From Lachnospiraceae bacterium UBA4381 (GTDB lineage: Bacteria > Bacillota > Clostridia > Lachnospirales > Lachnospiraceae): DNA of 49,008 nt. The position numbers and the translations under genes were made by a program. Of this stretch, positions 17,601 to 27,707 are shown in pieces (position 1 is the stretch's first letter; every line of letters starts with the position of its first letter). The notes beneath the pieces are model-generated. The model was not told the DNA's origin and made no database searches. It worked only from the letters and a program-made list of their open reading frames with translations. Location of the stretch: positions 1 to 49,008 of the forward strand of contig DGRT01000173.1 in NCBI GenBank assembly GCA_002391105.1. The letters are read 5' to 3'.

Positions 17601-18278
17601 TTACGGATTGCTCTCAGAAGGTGCTTTTACTGCCGGAACATTATACATCTTAACAAACCGGTGACAGTAATAATCGCCGTAACGGTCACTTTTCAGATGG
17701 AGTAAAACCAGTACTACATTGTCTCCATATTTCGAAAGGTTTATATCAGATAATCCATACGCCTTTATAGTATCACTATCCAAAGTGTCATTATTCTTAT
17801 AAAACTTGAGTTCTTCTATCATAAATCCATTGTATACAGAATCATCAAACTGCCATGTAGTTTCAGATAGGCTTTTGTCATCATCTTCCTCACCATTCGT
17901 ATTATAAACAATAGCACTATACTTAACAGTAAGCTTTTTATCTTTGCTTCCAACAGTTACATGTGTATATGTTTTATCAAATAAAGTAATCGAAGTATTA
18001 TTTGTTATACTCGGATTGCCAGTCTCCATATCTTCACCAAAATACTTAGCACCATCTATTTCTGATTCTATTTTTTCAAGTATTATATCAGAAACCTGAC
18101 TTCCAAAGGTTTCTCCCTTGACCTCATAGTACGTATTAGCAATTGTCGCTATGATCATTGAAGAACAAGCCATAAAAATACCAAGCAAAGCAAAACTCAC
18201 TATCATTTCAATGAGAGTTGTACCTGAATTATTTTTACAAATCCTTTCTATTAGATTGTTTATCCTTCTTTTCAACAT
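17601..18278 (-). CDS. Type IV pilin-like minor pseudopilin, GspJ-like
   Basis: 225 aa. Basic leader of 19 residues (MLKRRINNLIERICKNNSG), then the class III prepilin site G19|T20 with Glu at +5 (E24), then a 20-residue hydrophobic helix (MIVSFALLGIFMACSSMIIA). By family, a prepilin peptidase would cut after G19, methylate T20 and leave the helix to pack into a pilus or pseudopilus. The globular part (about 50-225) is larger than a typical GspI or pilin. Last gene of the five-gene pilin block. ATG at 18278 has AAAGGA 5 nt upstream. Confidence 0.85.
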   Translation of the reverse strand: MLKRRINNLIERICKNNSGTTLIEMIVSFALLGIFMACSSMIIATIANTYYEVKGETFGSQVSDIILEKIESEIDGAKYFGEDMETGNPSITNNTSITLFDKTYTHVTVGSKDKKLTVKYSAIVYNTNGEEDDDKSLSETTWQFDDSVYNGFMIEELKFYKNNDTLDSDTIKAYGLSDINLSKYGDNVVLVLLHLKSDRYGDYYCHRFVKMYNVPAVKAPSESNP

Positions 18279-18407
18279 ATAATTCCTTTAAGACAAAATT
18301 AACAAACAATAATATAGTTTCTTTTATTAGATAATATAGCCAACTGGATTCAGTATATAAATCCACGAAATAAAAATCCCAAAATCTAAGTCAACAAAAC
18401 ACCGTCA

Positions 18408-18905
18408 TCACTTCCCATAATATCTATGATGATACATAAAAACCAAAGCTTTGGGAGCAACCAAGTTCTCAGAATCCACTAAAGGATTATTACTCACGTA
18501 ACCTACAGCGTCTACATTAGGAAGTTTTATGGATGTTCTTATATCTTCAACAGATACACTATTATCCTTAAAATTCTTTTCAATATTTGTTTTATCCTTA
18601 TTAAGCTTCAACGTAAATACCGTTGCATTATCAATACCATTCTTAGCTACATAATTGTACTTTTGCACATTATCCATATCTCCATCAGCTTTATATAACT
18701 GATCATTAAACTCAGATTGCACTCTGGAAGACTCGATAGCTCTCATTCGGAGCTCAGTAGCAAAGCGAACCATGGCAATTAATGAAGCAAGAACAATCAT
18801 AAGTACAACAAAAGATATAACCGTTTCAAGAATTGTTGAACCACGGTTTTCTTTAAATGATTTTTGTAGTCTACAATTAATTATTTTTATCATTGAAAGC
18901 ATCAT
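18408..18905 (-). CDS. Type IV pilin-like minor pseudopilin, GspI-like
   Basis: 165 aa. Leader of 22 residues ending KENRG22, mature start STILETVISFVVLMIVLASLIAMV with Glu+5 (E27). Size and position between the GspK-like and GspJ-like genes fit a GspI/PilV-type minor pilin. AAGGA lies 8 nt upstream of the ATG at 18905; a second ATG follows directly. The 128-nt gap to the next gene shows no hairpin terminator, consistent with one operon. Confidence 0.83.
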   Translation of the reverse strand: MMLSMIKIINCRLQKSFKENRGSTILETVISFVVLMIVLASLIAMVRFATELRMRAIESSRVQSEFNDQLYKADGDMDNVQKYNYVAKNGIDNATVFTLKLNKDKTNIEKNFKDNSVSVEDIRTSIKLPNVDAVGYVSNNPLVDSENLVAPKALVFMYHHRYYGK

Positions 18906-19013
18906 ATGTTCTTCCTTAATCTAATTGATATTTGATTTATTCAAATCAAAACCAAACAATACTTAATCATCCAAACATTTATCCACTCATATTATAAACA
19001 TCCGGTATATCAA

Positions 19014-19871
19014 TTATTCTCCAACTATTTCAACCCAGCGCCAGTCTTCATTAGAATTTAATTTATCAACGGGTATTTTCTGAGGATTTATAGAAAGATC
19101 ATCTTTGTTTGCATCACTTACAAGTTCGGCTTTTCTATACGAATTTAGTAGATTATTAGGATCACTATCATATTTTGACACAGTGAGTACATATTCACTA
19201 GATACTGTATACGACTGACTAGCCGCCTCGCTTGTAATCTCAACAAATAGACGAACACCATTTCTATTTTCAATAGGATTCGAAAGATTATCTGAACTAG
19301 TTTCCATACCTATAGGCAACTTCCAGTACATACAAACAACCGTCCTTCCCGGCATACCTTCAATTCCATCAACAGTAACTGGATCCCCATGTCCATCTTC
19401 AATAGGGTTATTTTCATCATCGTAAGTAGGTTTCTTTTCATTATATTTTAGATCAAAATACCTGAAAGCATCTTCTTGAGAGTGTCCTGCCTCTTCAGGA
19501 TTATAATATGGCCAGGTACTCTCCTGACAAAGATTATATCTTAAATATTTATACAGATAGCTTTCATCCTCAGGAACATATTTTTGTTCTTGGGGTTCAC
19601 CCCCAACATATGTAATCACAGTGCCATTATATGTAATCTCATCCGAAAGAGCCTGATCCAGTGTATTTGCAGCTTCAGCACATTTGACACTTGCAATATT
19701 CTTATTCTGCGAAGCATATAGAGTATATGCAACCAAAGTAAGCGAAAATGTAAGAATAAGGAGAATGCTCATGATAATAACAGCTACTATCATTGTAGCT
19801 CCAGTATTTGATTTAATTTTTCTTGTCCTTCTTCCACATACTGAAGACAAATCAATATACTGTAAAATCAT
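19014..19871 (-). CDS. Pilin-like protein lacking Glu+5, GspK/PilX-like
   Basis: 285 aa from the ATG at 19871, which has GGAG 10 nt upstream; a start at 19898 has no ribosome site. A basic leader (CGRRTRKIKSNTG) precedes a long hydrophobic helix ATMIVAVIIMSILLILTFSL. If cleavage follows that Gly, residue +5 is Val instead of Glu. GspK/PilX proteins also lack Glu+5 and cap the pseudopilus tip. The remainder (about 60-285) is a soluble domain with several acidic stretches. It sits between the giant pilin gene (67 nt upstream) and the GspI-like gene. Confidence 0.75.
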   Translation of the reverse strand: MILQYIDLSSVCGRRTRKIKSNTGATMIVAVIIMSILLILTFSLTLVAYTLYASQNKNIASVKCAEAANTLDQALSDEITYNGTVITYVGGEPQEQKYVPEDESYLYKYLRYNLCQESTWPYYNPEEAGHSQEDAFRYFDLKYNEKKPTYDDENNPIEDGHGDPVTVDGIEGMPGRTVVCMYWKLPIGMETSSDNLSNPIENRNGVRLFVEITSEAASQSYTVSSEYVLTVSKYDSDPNNLLNSYRKAELVSDANKDDLSINPQKIPVDKLNSNEDWRWVEIVGE

Positions 19872-19938
19872 TTTCAGCATTCTCCAATCAATTAACATAT
19901 AAGATTGATTTCTTTATATTACTTACTTTATACCTCAA

Positions 19939-22900
19939 TTAATCAATAGGTATAGGAGTGAATTCTCCTGAATAGTTTGTAACAGACTCAATAATGAATA
20001 GCAAATATTTTTCATCCATATCCATGAACATATTATATCTTTTCAGTTTTTCATCATTAGCTTCTGTTGGATCAAATGCTACCGAATCACTCCAATAAGA
20101 AGCATCATAAGGATTACTTCTTATTGCGTCTATTCCCGTATCATTACCATGAAGCATCAGCTTATATTTTGCCTGTTCCCCATCACCATCAGGACGTACA
20201 TAGAAGCTATTCAACGAATTATCATCCTTTTCAAGTATACCGTTCATATCTTCTTGAAGCGAATAATTACTTCCAACACCATTATGATTCCAGCTAACCA
20301 TTTCTTTCATGGTTGTCTCATCCGATTCCGACCATCTAAATAAATCAACCCCAAGCATATTGTCAGAGCTATCATATAACACCCTAATACTTGACGCTAC
20401 TACTGTAATCTTCTTAATCTTTGAAGCTTCAAAGCCGTCATCCTTATATATGTTAACAACATTTCCATTAATGGTTTTCTGATATGAACCCGATGAATCA
20501 GCATTTACAAAATCTGCGAGTAAATAGCTATCAACGTAGCAACCAGCATCATTAAGCCCAGCTGTAAGCTGACCTGTTGAGAGCTTTTTACCATTTATAT
20601 CTTGAAAAATCAGATAATACTTCAAATCAAAACCAGAGTTATTCTGATTGTAAAGATACGTCCTATATCCATATTTTTCTATATTTTCATATAAAAGTTG
20701 AATATACAATTTATACTGCTGCGCAGAGGACATACTAGCCAGTTCTTCAGAATACTGCTCTTTCATAAGACAATATACTCCAAAGCAATACATTGAATAA
20801 TAATCATAAATCTGACGGTCACCCTCTGATACACTTGCAGATTCCGGATCAAGAAAATATCCCCTTGTGTAACCATCTTCTGTATAAGTATAACAGGAAT
20901 GATTACCTATGTATCTGTTATCAGAATGTGATTCCGGCGTTGAAAGTAAATTCCCCGATGTATCTGAAAGCAAATTATATTCCTTATAGCTCACATTTTC
21001 CGATCCTACAGTAAAGGAACTAGATCCATAATTCAGCTCCTCAACCGCATAATCAAGAAATGTTTTATTAACAGGCGACTTATAACCACCAACAACATTC
21101 GGAAAAGTATAAATACCATTACCATTATCTTTTTCACTATTATACTGTCTAGCATAAAGATAATAAGGCTTACTTAAATAATTAATTCCAATAATATTTG
21201 CAGTTCCCCAACCTATATTATCAGCCAAAAGAGTTTTATATCTTTCCATCTTTTGAGAATCAGACATGTCAGAATTATAACTTTCCTCATGTATCATATT
21301 GCCATATGTTGACAGAGCATAATCATGATACTTACCACTATCGCCCCCAAACGCAGGCCATATCTTCCATGAAGAAAACATCGAATCTGCAACTTTTTCA
21401 TAATTATCGTCAAAAAATGCAGGATTATTATCTAGATTGTTTTTGCCTATAAATTCAAAATAATAATTTTGATAATCACTATTTGTATCTTTTTCTTTAT
21501 AATACTTTGCCAGTCCTTCCAAATCCTTCTGAATATAATTGCCCCAGGTGATTTCAAAGCCGCTCATATCAGCGCTGAGATCATTTTCAGGATTTCCTTG
21601 TGAATCTACAGCGTCAATCACAAACGTACAATATTTCTTCTGATTATCCTCCGTCGTCTGGCTCAGCTGCCATCCCTTAGCATCATCTAGAGCAGAAGAA
21701 TCAACAGCATCTTTGTCAAGTACACGGGAATTTATAGATGTTGCATCACCAGCAGAATAATTAAGATTAATAATAGGATTGGATAATCCATCACTATCAT
21801 TTTCAGCATTGTCTACATAAGCAAATCCATTTGAATATGTCTGAACCGAATCAAAGAACACCTCTTCCCTATCTATAAAGAAATTAGCATTAAGCATTTT
21901 AGAAGTATGAGTATTTGTTCCATTATCCTGATGTTCCCAATCAATATGGTTACTTGAGTCAGAAGCATCAAAATTATAAACTACAGTGTCAGCACCATAT
22001 GCCGTGATTCCGTAATTCAAGCCTGTACCATAATTACGGCAAAGTGACAGTTTACTATTAATATTCTCATTATTTGAATCATTCAGCCCGTTATAGTCTA
22101 ACCTATAAGCAATTCCTGCTGCAAAATTTGAATTTCTGCCATCATTAACTGTACCTTCAGTATTTGTTGAACCTGCATCAACAGTAATCAGTCCAGTATT
22201 GACGCAATTCTTTACAACAATGTCCCCTGTAGCAGCACTGAGAACACTACCGACAATTCCAGCTCCAGTGCCGCTCACCGAATGCTCAGAATATGATTTA
22301 GCTATAATATCTCCATGATTATAACATTTATCAATCGTCGAACTTCCACCTACAGCCGCAGCTATTCCAGCTACATTTTCGCACGTAATAGGTGCCGTAT
22401 TTGAGCAAAGAGAAATAACACCAGAATGAACTCCATCAGTAGCCCCATTACCATTTACTCCAACAAAAGCAGCAACACCACCATAAGAATAGGTATAGGC
22501 AGTAGTATTTACAACAGTTTCCGCAGAATCAGGAGATACATTACCAGTAACTATTCCAGCATTAAGTTCTGTTAGGCCTCCGAGATAATCCGCTTCCGAA
22601 GCACGATATATTTCACCATTGGTCTGACCATTTACTTTATTAGAACATCCTGCAATCGTTACTCCCAAAGGAACACGACCAATTATTCCGCCCAAATATG
22701 AATAATTAGTTTCATCACCCATTCCAGCCTCTGCACTTATGATTGAAGATGTAGTCTCAACAGATGAATTATTTACATAATTATGAAACTCTAAGTTTGT
22801 AGCAGTCTCCCCAGTTGAAGAATCAACAGTACTGTCTGGAATATATCCAATAAAGCCACCAGCAAAGATTTTTGCCTTAGAGCTGACCTTACTCTCCTCT

Positions 22901-25900
22901 CTTATAAGCTTAAACTCAGTAAAATCATAGTTTTTGCTATCTGATTTTACAAACCCCTTAAATGTCTCTACTAAAGCACTATAATTTTCCAAAAGAGTTA
23001 AGTTCTCTTTTTTCATATCTGATACAAATGCATTAATCTTTTCGTTCTTAACTCCTTCTTGAGATTTAACTACCTGTACTCCTTGTTCTGTTTTAATTTC
23101 CGGGATTAACCAAGCTGATTTATAATCCTCAACTTTATCTATATCCAACATCGTTTCTGTTGTTGTAGCATAGCAGCCAGCAACCCCTCCTGATCCTATA
23201 TCGGAAGTTACACTTACTCTTCCCAGAATAGATTCTGAATTAACAAGCCTATCCATTCTGACATAATTATTCCGACCTACAACCGCGCCGGCTATTCCCC
23301 CAGCAAAATATTTAGAATTCACATCTATATTATACGCCTCAACATGGTATCTACCATTATCAAATTCGCGGCAGGCACTTTCACTTCCAGAATACTCCTG
23401 ATAACCAATAATACCTCCAGTGAAAATATTTCCCTTTACTGTAACCTTTTCTGATTCCAATCCTATTTGTCCAATTTTAATATTGATAGAATAAACATTA
23501 ATCTCCGATTTATTCCCTGAATAATCTTTAGCTTTAGTAGCATCAACCGCTATACCTATTGCCCCACCTACAGAATTCTCACCAATAACAGTATAACCGT
23601 AATCTATAGACTTACCATCATACAAAAGTGAACTAGATGTACCACCATCACCTTTATTAGTTGTAGGATTGAATCTACCCACTGCATTATTATCGCCTTT
23701 ACCATTAACGAAACCAGAACCATAATCTGCAAAAGAACCTATTAACCCACCAACAAAACTCTTGCCAAGAACATACATGCCACTACTGGTACTAAGATGC
23801 TTATATGGATATAGATTAGCAATAACCGCAGCACCAGTTCTTTCATTCTCAGAAGCAGTATCCCCAATCAATCCTCCTACTCTGTTTCTACCAAAAACTA
23901 TAGCATCAACTCTGGAATAATCAGCCTGCGTTTCATTTAAATTACCACCTTTTCCAGTAAATCCAATAACTCCTCCAACCGTATCTGAAACAAATTGAGA
24001 ATTATCAATAACCTCCTGAACTTTCTCAACAGAAATATCACCTAAAACCTTTTTTACCGTTGGAACATTAGAAGAATCATTTTCTGTAGGAGCAGCACTG
24101 GCATCTACATCAAATCCATATAGTCTTAATGCATAAAGCTTTGTATCTTCTGTCTGAATATTATCAATATTATTAAGTCTCTCAGCATTATAACCCGTAA
24201 TACCACCTATTGCATGAAAATAAAGGCCTTCTGTCTTCGTTCTTTCCACTTCATCATAAACATCCAACAAACAGCTATTGCTATTTCCCAAAACCACAGC
24301 GGTATTAAGGAAACCAGTATTCGTATGATTATCAGAATTATTACTTAAATTTGCAAATCTTGAACCAAATGGAAATCTTAAATCATATTTACCCGTCTTG
24401 TCTACGGTTGTATTCACCAGCAGTTTTTCAAGATATTCACCATGATACTCAACTGAAGAAATACGTGTTTGGAATCCCAAGCTACCTGTTATACCACCAA
24501 CGGCATAATTACCTAATACATTTGTTCCGTTTATGATATTATAGTCATTTCTATAGCCATAATCCTGTGGAGTCTTATTTTCTGCTATTGTAATAATCTT
24601 TCCAATTTCCTGTTTTGTATATTCTGTTCCTCCTTCAAAAGTAGAATGCCATGAATATCCTGCTATACCGCCAACATATCTATCACCAAAAACAAATGAA
24701 CGTCCTGATTCTGATTCATTAACATTGATATCAGCAATAGTAGAACAGTTTACAATATTAGCAAATCTGGCACCACCAACAATGCCACCAACATAATTAG
24801 CTCTTAATCTTCTCTTTCCATAATATTCAGGATTATTCTTATCCATGATATTGTTGATTTCAGTTTCTGTATAGAGTGGAGCACTTAAGCAATTACTAAT
24901 TATAGCCACCCTACCAGGGGCATTATTAGTCGCTGCATTATTACCGCTTATTTTATTTATCGAATTGATAGCAGCTCCAGTGATTCCTCCGAAGTAGAAT
25001 CCTCTTTGGAAGAATACTCCATCCACCCCATATTTTGCCACATATTCATCAATCGAAACTTCACCATAGTTTTTACACTTATCAATTGTATAACTACTAA
25101 GTTCAAATGTATCTGTTAATGACGAATCCCCATATATAATATACACATCACTAAAAAACTTCTTTGTTCCATTAACATCTGTTTCAATATCGCAACCATG
25201 ATCTGTGCCACCAGCATTTCCATGCGGATAAATTCTTCCTATTATCCCCCCAACATATGCCAAGCCTCTCACATCAGCCTTATTAATACATCCAGAAAGA
25301 GTATAATCTGAAGCTCCAGTAGGTGTCGTTTCTCCCTTTTGTTTAACACCATAATACTGATGTCCTACAACTCCCCCTATATCTGTACGACCATTTACAA
25401 AAGATGTATTAGTCTGGGAATTAACATCAATAAAAACGTTAGACACTTGTCCAAAATTCTCACCAACAGCTATACCAACCTTAGACGTAAACAAGAACGT
25501 ACTAGCGGTTGAAAGTGTCTGGTCAAACGGGAATGCCTGCATACCTGTAACAACAACATCATCAAATTCAATATTATTAATTGTTCCATAGCTTTGAGCA
25601 AAAACCCCAAGCGGCAGTGCGCCAGATTTTGCCAAGCTATCTACGGAAGAAATATTAGCTTCATTACTACTAAAACCCGCTTTTACCTTATCAATATAAT
25701 TACGAACCTTCTCCCCATATACACCATACAAACAGTTTGCAGCAAAACTTATATTTAAATTGCTGATAATATACGGTCTATCTGTTAATGTCTTATCTAT
25801 TACAGGATTATCAACATCCAATGTTGCCTGTTGCGTAAAAGTATCTCCATAGCCAAGCATCCTGAATCCAGGGAATGTATAATATGCAGTATTAGTTTCC

Positions 25901-27669
25901 GGATAGTCAAACGTACTTGCATTACTGCTTTTTTTACACATTAAAGCCAGTTCCGTTCCGCTGATATTTATACCTGATGCATATTTAGTCTCAGTAGTTG
26001 TATGAACAGAATCATATGAGTTGAGGAAGAAATTTGTATGCTCCAGCGAAAGTCCCGCATTATTTGATCCATCAATCATATTATTCCAATCAATATCAGA
26101 ACGCACTATAAATTTCCTTGCCTTTATGTCCTGCTTATAGTCAGTTTTATATCTTATATTATAAAAATGTCTTCCGTTCTCTATCCCATATACTTCCTCG
26201 GTATTATCATCATAAGAACCAGGATCACCTTCCTTCCAATTAGCAAACGCTATACTCTCTCCATGAAATTCATTGTCGTCACCATATTCATAAGAGTCGT
26301 CAAGACCGCCTCCAAACCTACGTCCTTTCACCATCTCAGGATTAGTTGGATCCGAAAATCTATGAATCTCAGCATCTGCACGAATATAATTTACATTATT
26401 AAGTCCAAATCTAAAGAAACTATATGTATTTCTAAATCTTTCACGAGCCGTATTTATAGTAGTAAAGTCAACATTATCATCAGAAATGATATATCCATTT
26501 GCTATTGCATAAGTAAGCGACTGAGCTTGAACATCCGCAGCATCAAGAATAATAAATATCTTTCCATCTTTCTTCCATACCGGTATATGAAACGTCAGAC
26601 CATCCTCCTGATTCTGATAAATACCAGCAGAAAATTTCGGAGATATAGTCATAGGAGACTTCACAGCATCTGCAAAGCTACCAGCAACAATATCACCATA
26701 TTTTATAGTAAAAGCAAATTGCGGAGAATAACCATTATCATAATGATCAGAACCACTAATAGTAAATTCTATCTGATCTTCATCAGTCAGATCAGAAGCT
26801 GTCAAACTATTCTTGGAAAGAATCATATTAAATGTAGTTGCATTTTGAAGTTCCAACTTGAACCCACCTGACGTTTTACCATGTCCCAGCATCTTCGCTG
26901 TCATTGTATCAACGCCATAATATCCAAGCATTGCATCTTCTCTTACGGACAAACTTCTATTTTTAATATTAATCGTATTCCCAGTTGTATCTTCGGTATA
27001 ACTAAGCTTATCACTACTATCAGAATAGCAAACTGCAAACACCTGAGCCGCTTCAGGCGAAAACTCAAGTGCAATAGCACCATCAAGTACGCTCTTATCT
27101 GAAATATAAGATGCAATCATATCAAACATGAACCTCTTAGCTGCATCTTCTGAGCCTTGTGGGGCATCTTTAAAAGTCTTATTTATATACTTAGTATAAT
27201 CTCCCGCTTCCGTTACGATTCTTACGATAGTTCTCTCGACCTTATCAGTATTATTATTATCTCCTGTGCGAGTCCATATACTGTTCCAATCACATAATGA
27301 ACCATCTGAATATGTTATCCCATTAAAATCATAAGTGTCAGCAACCGCTTCAGTTCCTCTTCCTAAAACAAGAGTTTCTTTTCCCGTTTCGCCCGAATAC
27401 TTACCATCAGCGGTAAGCAAATTTTCCTGTATTCTATTGGATAATGCCCCACTAGAATCAAGTTCTGTCAATTGATTCTGAGCAGCAAAAAATATTTCCT
27501 CCGCCGCAGTATTCTGCTGTTTAAACCGTGACCAGTCTATCCATGCAGCAGCACTGAATATTGTTATTCCAAGGAGTATTGACATAACAGCAAGCACAAC
27601 AATAAGCTCCACAAGTGTGAAGCCTTTATATTTTAATGTCCTTTTATTATACATATACATTCTTGTCAT
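19939..27669 (-). CDS. Giant type IV pilin-like protein with GLUG-motif array (2576 aa)
   Basis: An intact 7.7-kb gene. Residues 1-16 form a short basic leader; then KG16|FTLVELIVVLAVMSILLGI, a textbook prepilin cleavage and methylation site with Glu+5 (E21), and a pilin helix. Typical pilins are 120-200 aa. About 700 residues of unassigned sequence follow, then (about residues 730-1760) some 15-17 GLUG-like motifs of the form V/AGGI-I/V-G-Y, for example YVGGIIGRIY, YVGGIVGG, YVGGIAGYSW, VGGLIGDT, TGGIIGYQ, AGGIAGAV, LGGIIGRV. The last 800 residues carry no recognised domain. There is no LPXTG motif or C-terminal membrane segment, so surface display should depend on the pilin helix. GLUG proteins are generally surface adhesins. 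ATG at 27669 follows AGAGGAG by 6 nt; it starts 38 nt after the other giant gene. Confidence 0.9.
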   Translation of the reverse strand: MTRMYMYNKRTLKYKGFTLVELIVVLAVMSILLGITIFSAAAWIDWSRFKQQNTAAEEIFFAAQNQLTELDSSGALSNRIQENLLTADGKYSGETGKETLVLGRGTEAVADTYDFNGITYSDGSLCDWNSIWTRTGDNNNTDKVERTIVRIVTEAGDYTKYINKTFKDAPQGSEDAAKRFMFDMIASYISDKSVLDGAIALEFSPEAAQVFAVCYSDSSDKLSYTEDTTGNTINIKNRSLSVREDAMLGYYGVDTMTAKMLGHGKTSGGFKLELQNATTFNMILSKNSLTASDLTDEDQIEFTISGSDHYDNGYSPQFAFTIKYGDIVAGSFADAVKSPMTISPKFSAGIYQNQEDGLTFHIPVWKKDGKIFIILDAADVQAQSLTYAIANGYIISDDNVDFTTINTARERFRNTYSFFRFGLNNVNYIRADAEIHRFSDPTNPEMVKGRRFGGGLDDSYEYGDDNEFHGESIAFANWKEGDPGSYDDNTEEVYGIENGRHFYNIRYKTDYKQDIKARKFIVRSDIDWNNMIDGSNNAGLSLEHTNFFLNSYDSVHTTTETKYASGINISGTELALMCKKSSNASTFDYPETNTAYYTFPGFRMLGYGDTFTQQATLDVDNPVIDKTLTDRPYIISNLNISFAANCLYGVYGEKVRNYIDKVKAGFSSNEANISSVDSLAKSGALPLGVFAQSYGTINNIEFDDVVVTGMQAFPFDQTLSTASTFLFTSKVGIAVGENFGQVSNVFIDVNSQTNTSFVNGRTDIGGVVGHQYYGVKQKGETTPTGASDYTLSGCINKADVRGLAYVGGIIGRIYPHGNAGGTDHGCDIETDVNGTKKFFSDVYIIYGDSSLTDTFELSSYTIDKCKNYGEVSIDEYVAKYGVDGVFFQRGFYFGGITGAAINSINKISGNNAATNNAPGRVAIISNCLSAPLYTETEINNIMDKNNPEYYGKRRLRANYVGGIVGGARFANIVNCSTIADINVNESESGRSFVFGDRYVGGIAGYSWHSTFEGGTEYTKQEIGKIITIAENKTPQDYGYRNDYNIINGTNVLGNYAVGGITGSLGFQTRISSVEYHGEYLEKLLVNTTVDKTGKYDLRFPFGSRFANLSNNSDNHTNTGFLNTAVVLGNSNSCLLDVYDEVERTKTEGLYFHAIGGITGYNAERLNNIDNIQTEDTKLYALRLYGFDVDASAAPTENDSSNVPTVKKVLGDISVEKVQEVIDNSQFVSDTVGGVIGFTGKGGNLNETQADYSRVDAIVFGRNRVGGLIGDTASENERTGAAVIANLYPYKHLSTSSGMYVLGKSFVGGLIGSFADYGSGFVNGKGDNNAVGRFNPTTNKGDGGTSSSLLYDGKSIDYGYTVIGENSVGGAIGIAVDATKAKDYSGNKSEINVYSINIKIGQIGLESEKVTVKGNIFTGGIIGYQEYSGSESACREFDNGRYHVEAYNIDVNSKYFAGGIAGAVVGRNNYVRMDRLVNSESILGRVSVTSDIGSGGVAGCYATTTETMLDIDKVEDYKSAWLIPEIKTEQGVQVVKSQEGVKNEKINAFVSDMKKENLTLLENYSALVETFKGFVKSDSKNYDFTEFKLIREESKVSSKAKIFAGGFIGYIPDSTVDSSTGETATNLEFHNYVNNSSVETTSSIISAEAGMGDETNYSYLGGIIGRVPLGVTIAGCSNKVNGQTNGEIYRASEADYLGGLTELNAGIVTGNVSPDSAETVVNTTAYTYSYGGVAAFVGVNGNGATDGVHSGVISLCSNTAPITCENVAGIAAAVGGSSTIDKCYNHGDIIAKSYSEHSVSGTGAGIVGSVLSAATGDIVVKNCVNTGLITVDAGSTNTEGTVNDGRNSNFAAGIAYRLDYNGLNDSNNENINSKLSLCRNYGTGLNYGITAYGADTVVYNFDASDSSNHIDWEHQDNGTNTHTSKMLNANFFIDREEVFFDSVQTYSNGFAYVDNAENDSDGLSNPIINLNYSAGDATSINSRVLDKDAVDSSALDDAKGWQLSQTTEDNQKKYCTFVIDAVDSQGNPENDLSADMSGFEITWGNYIQKDLEGLAKYYKEKDTNSDYQNYYFEFIGKNNLDNNPAFFDDNYEKVADSMFSSWKIWPAFGGDSGKYHDYALSTYGNMIHEESYNSDMSDSQKMERYKTLLADNIGWGTANIIGINYLSKPYYLYARQYNSEKDNGNGIYTFPNVVGGYKSPVNKTFLDYAVEELNYGSSSFTVGSENVSYKEYNLLSDTSGNLLSTPESHSDNRYIGNHSCYTYTEDGYTRGYFLDPESASVSEGDRQIYDYYSMYCFGVYCLMKEQYSEELASMSSAQQYKLYIQLLYENIEKYGYRTYLYNQNNSGFDLKYYLIFQDINGKKLSTGQLTAGLNDAGCYVDSYLLADFVNADSSGSYQKTINGNVVNIYKDDGFEASKIKKITVVASSIRVLYDSSDNMLGVDLFRWSESDETTMKEMVSWNHNGVGSNYSLQEDMNGILEKDDNSLNSFYVRPDGDGEQAKYKLMLHGNDTGIDAIRSNPYDASYWSDSVAFDPTEANDEKLKRYNMFMDMDEKYLLFIIESVTNYSGEFTPIPID

Positions 27670-27707
27670 ATAAACTCCTCTAGCAACTCAAAATCAGTCA
27701 ATTGTAA

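Noticed and set aside
26167..26871. 234-codon plus-strand ORF antisense to the giant pilin gene
   Set aside because: Its composition (Ile/Ser/Arg-rich, no domains) is that of an antisense shadow of an A+T-rich gene.
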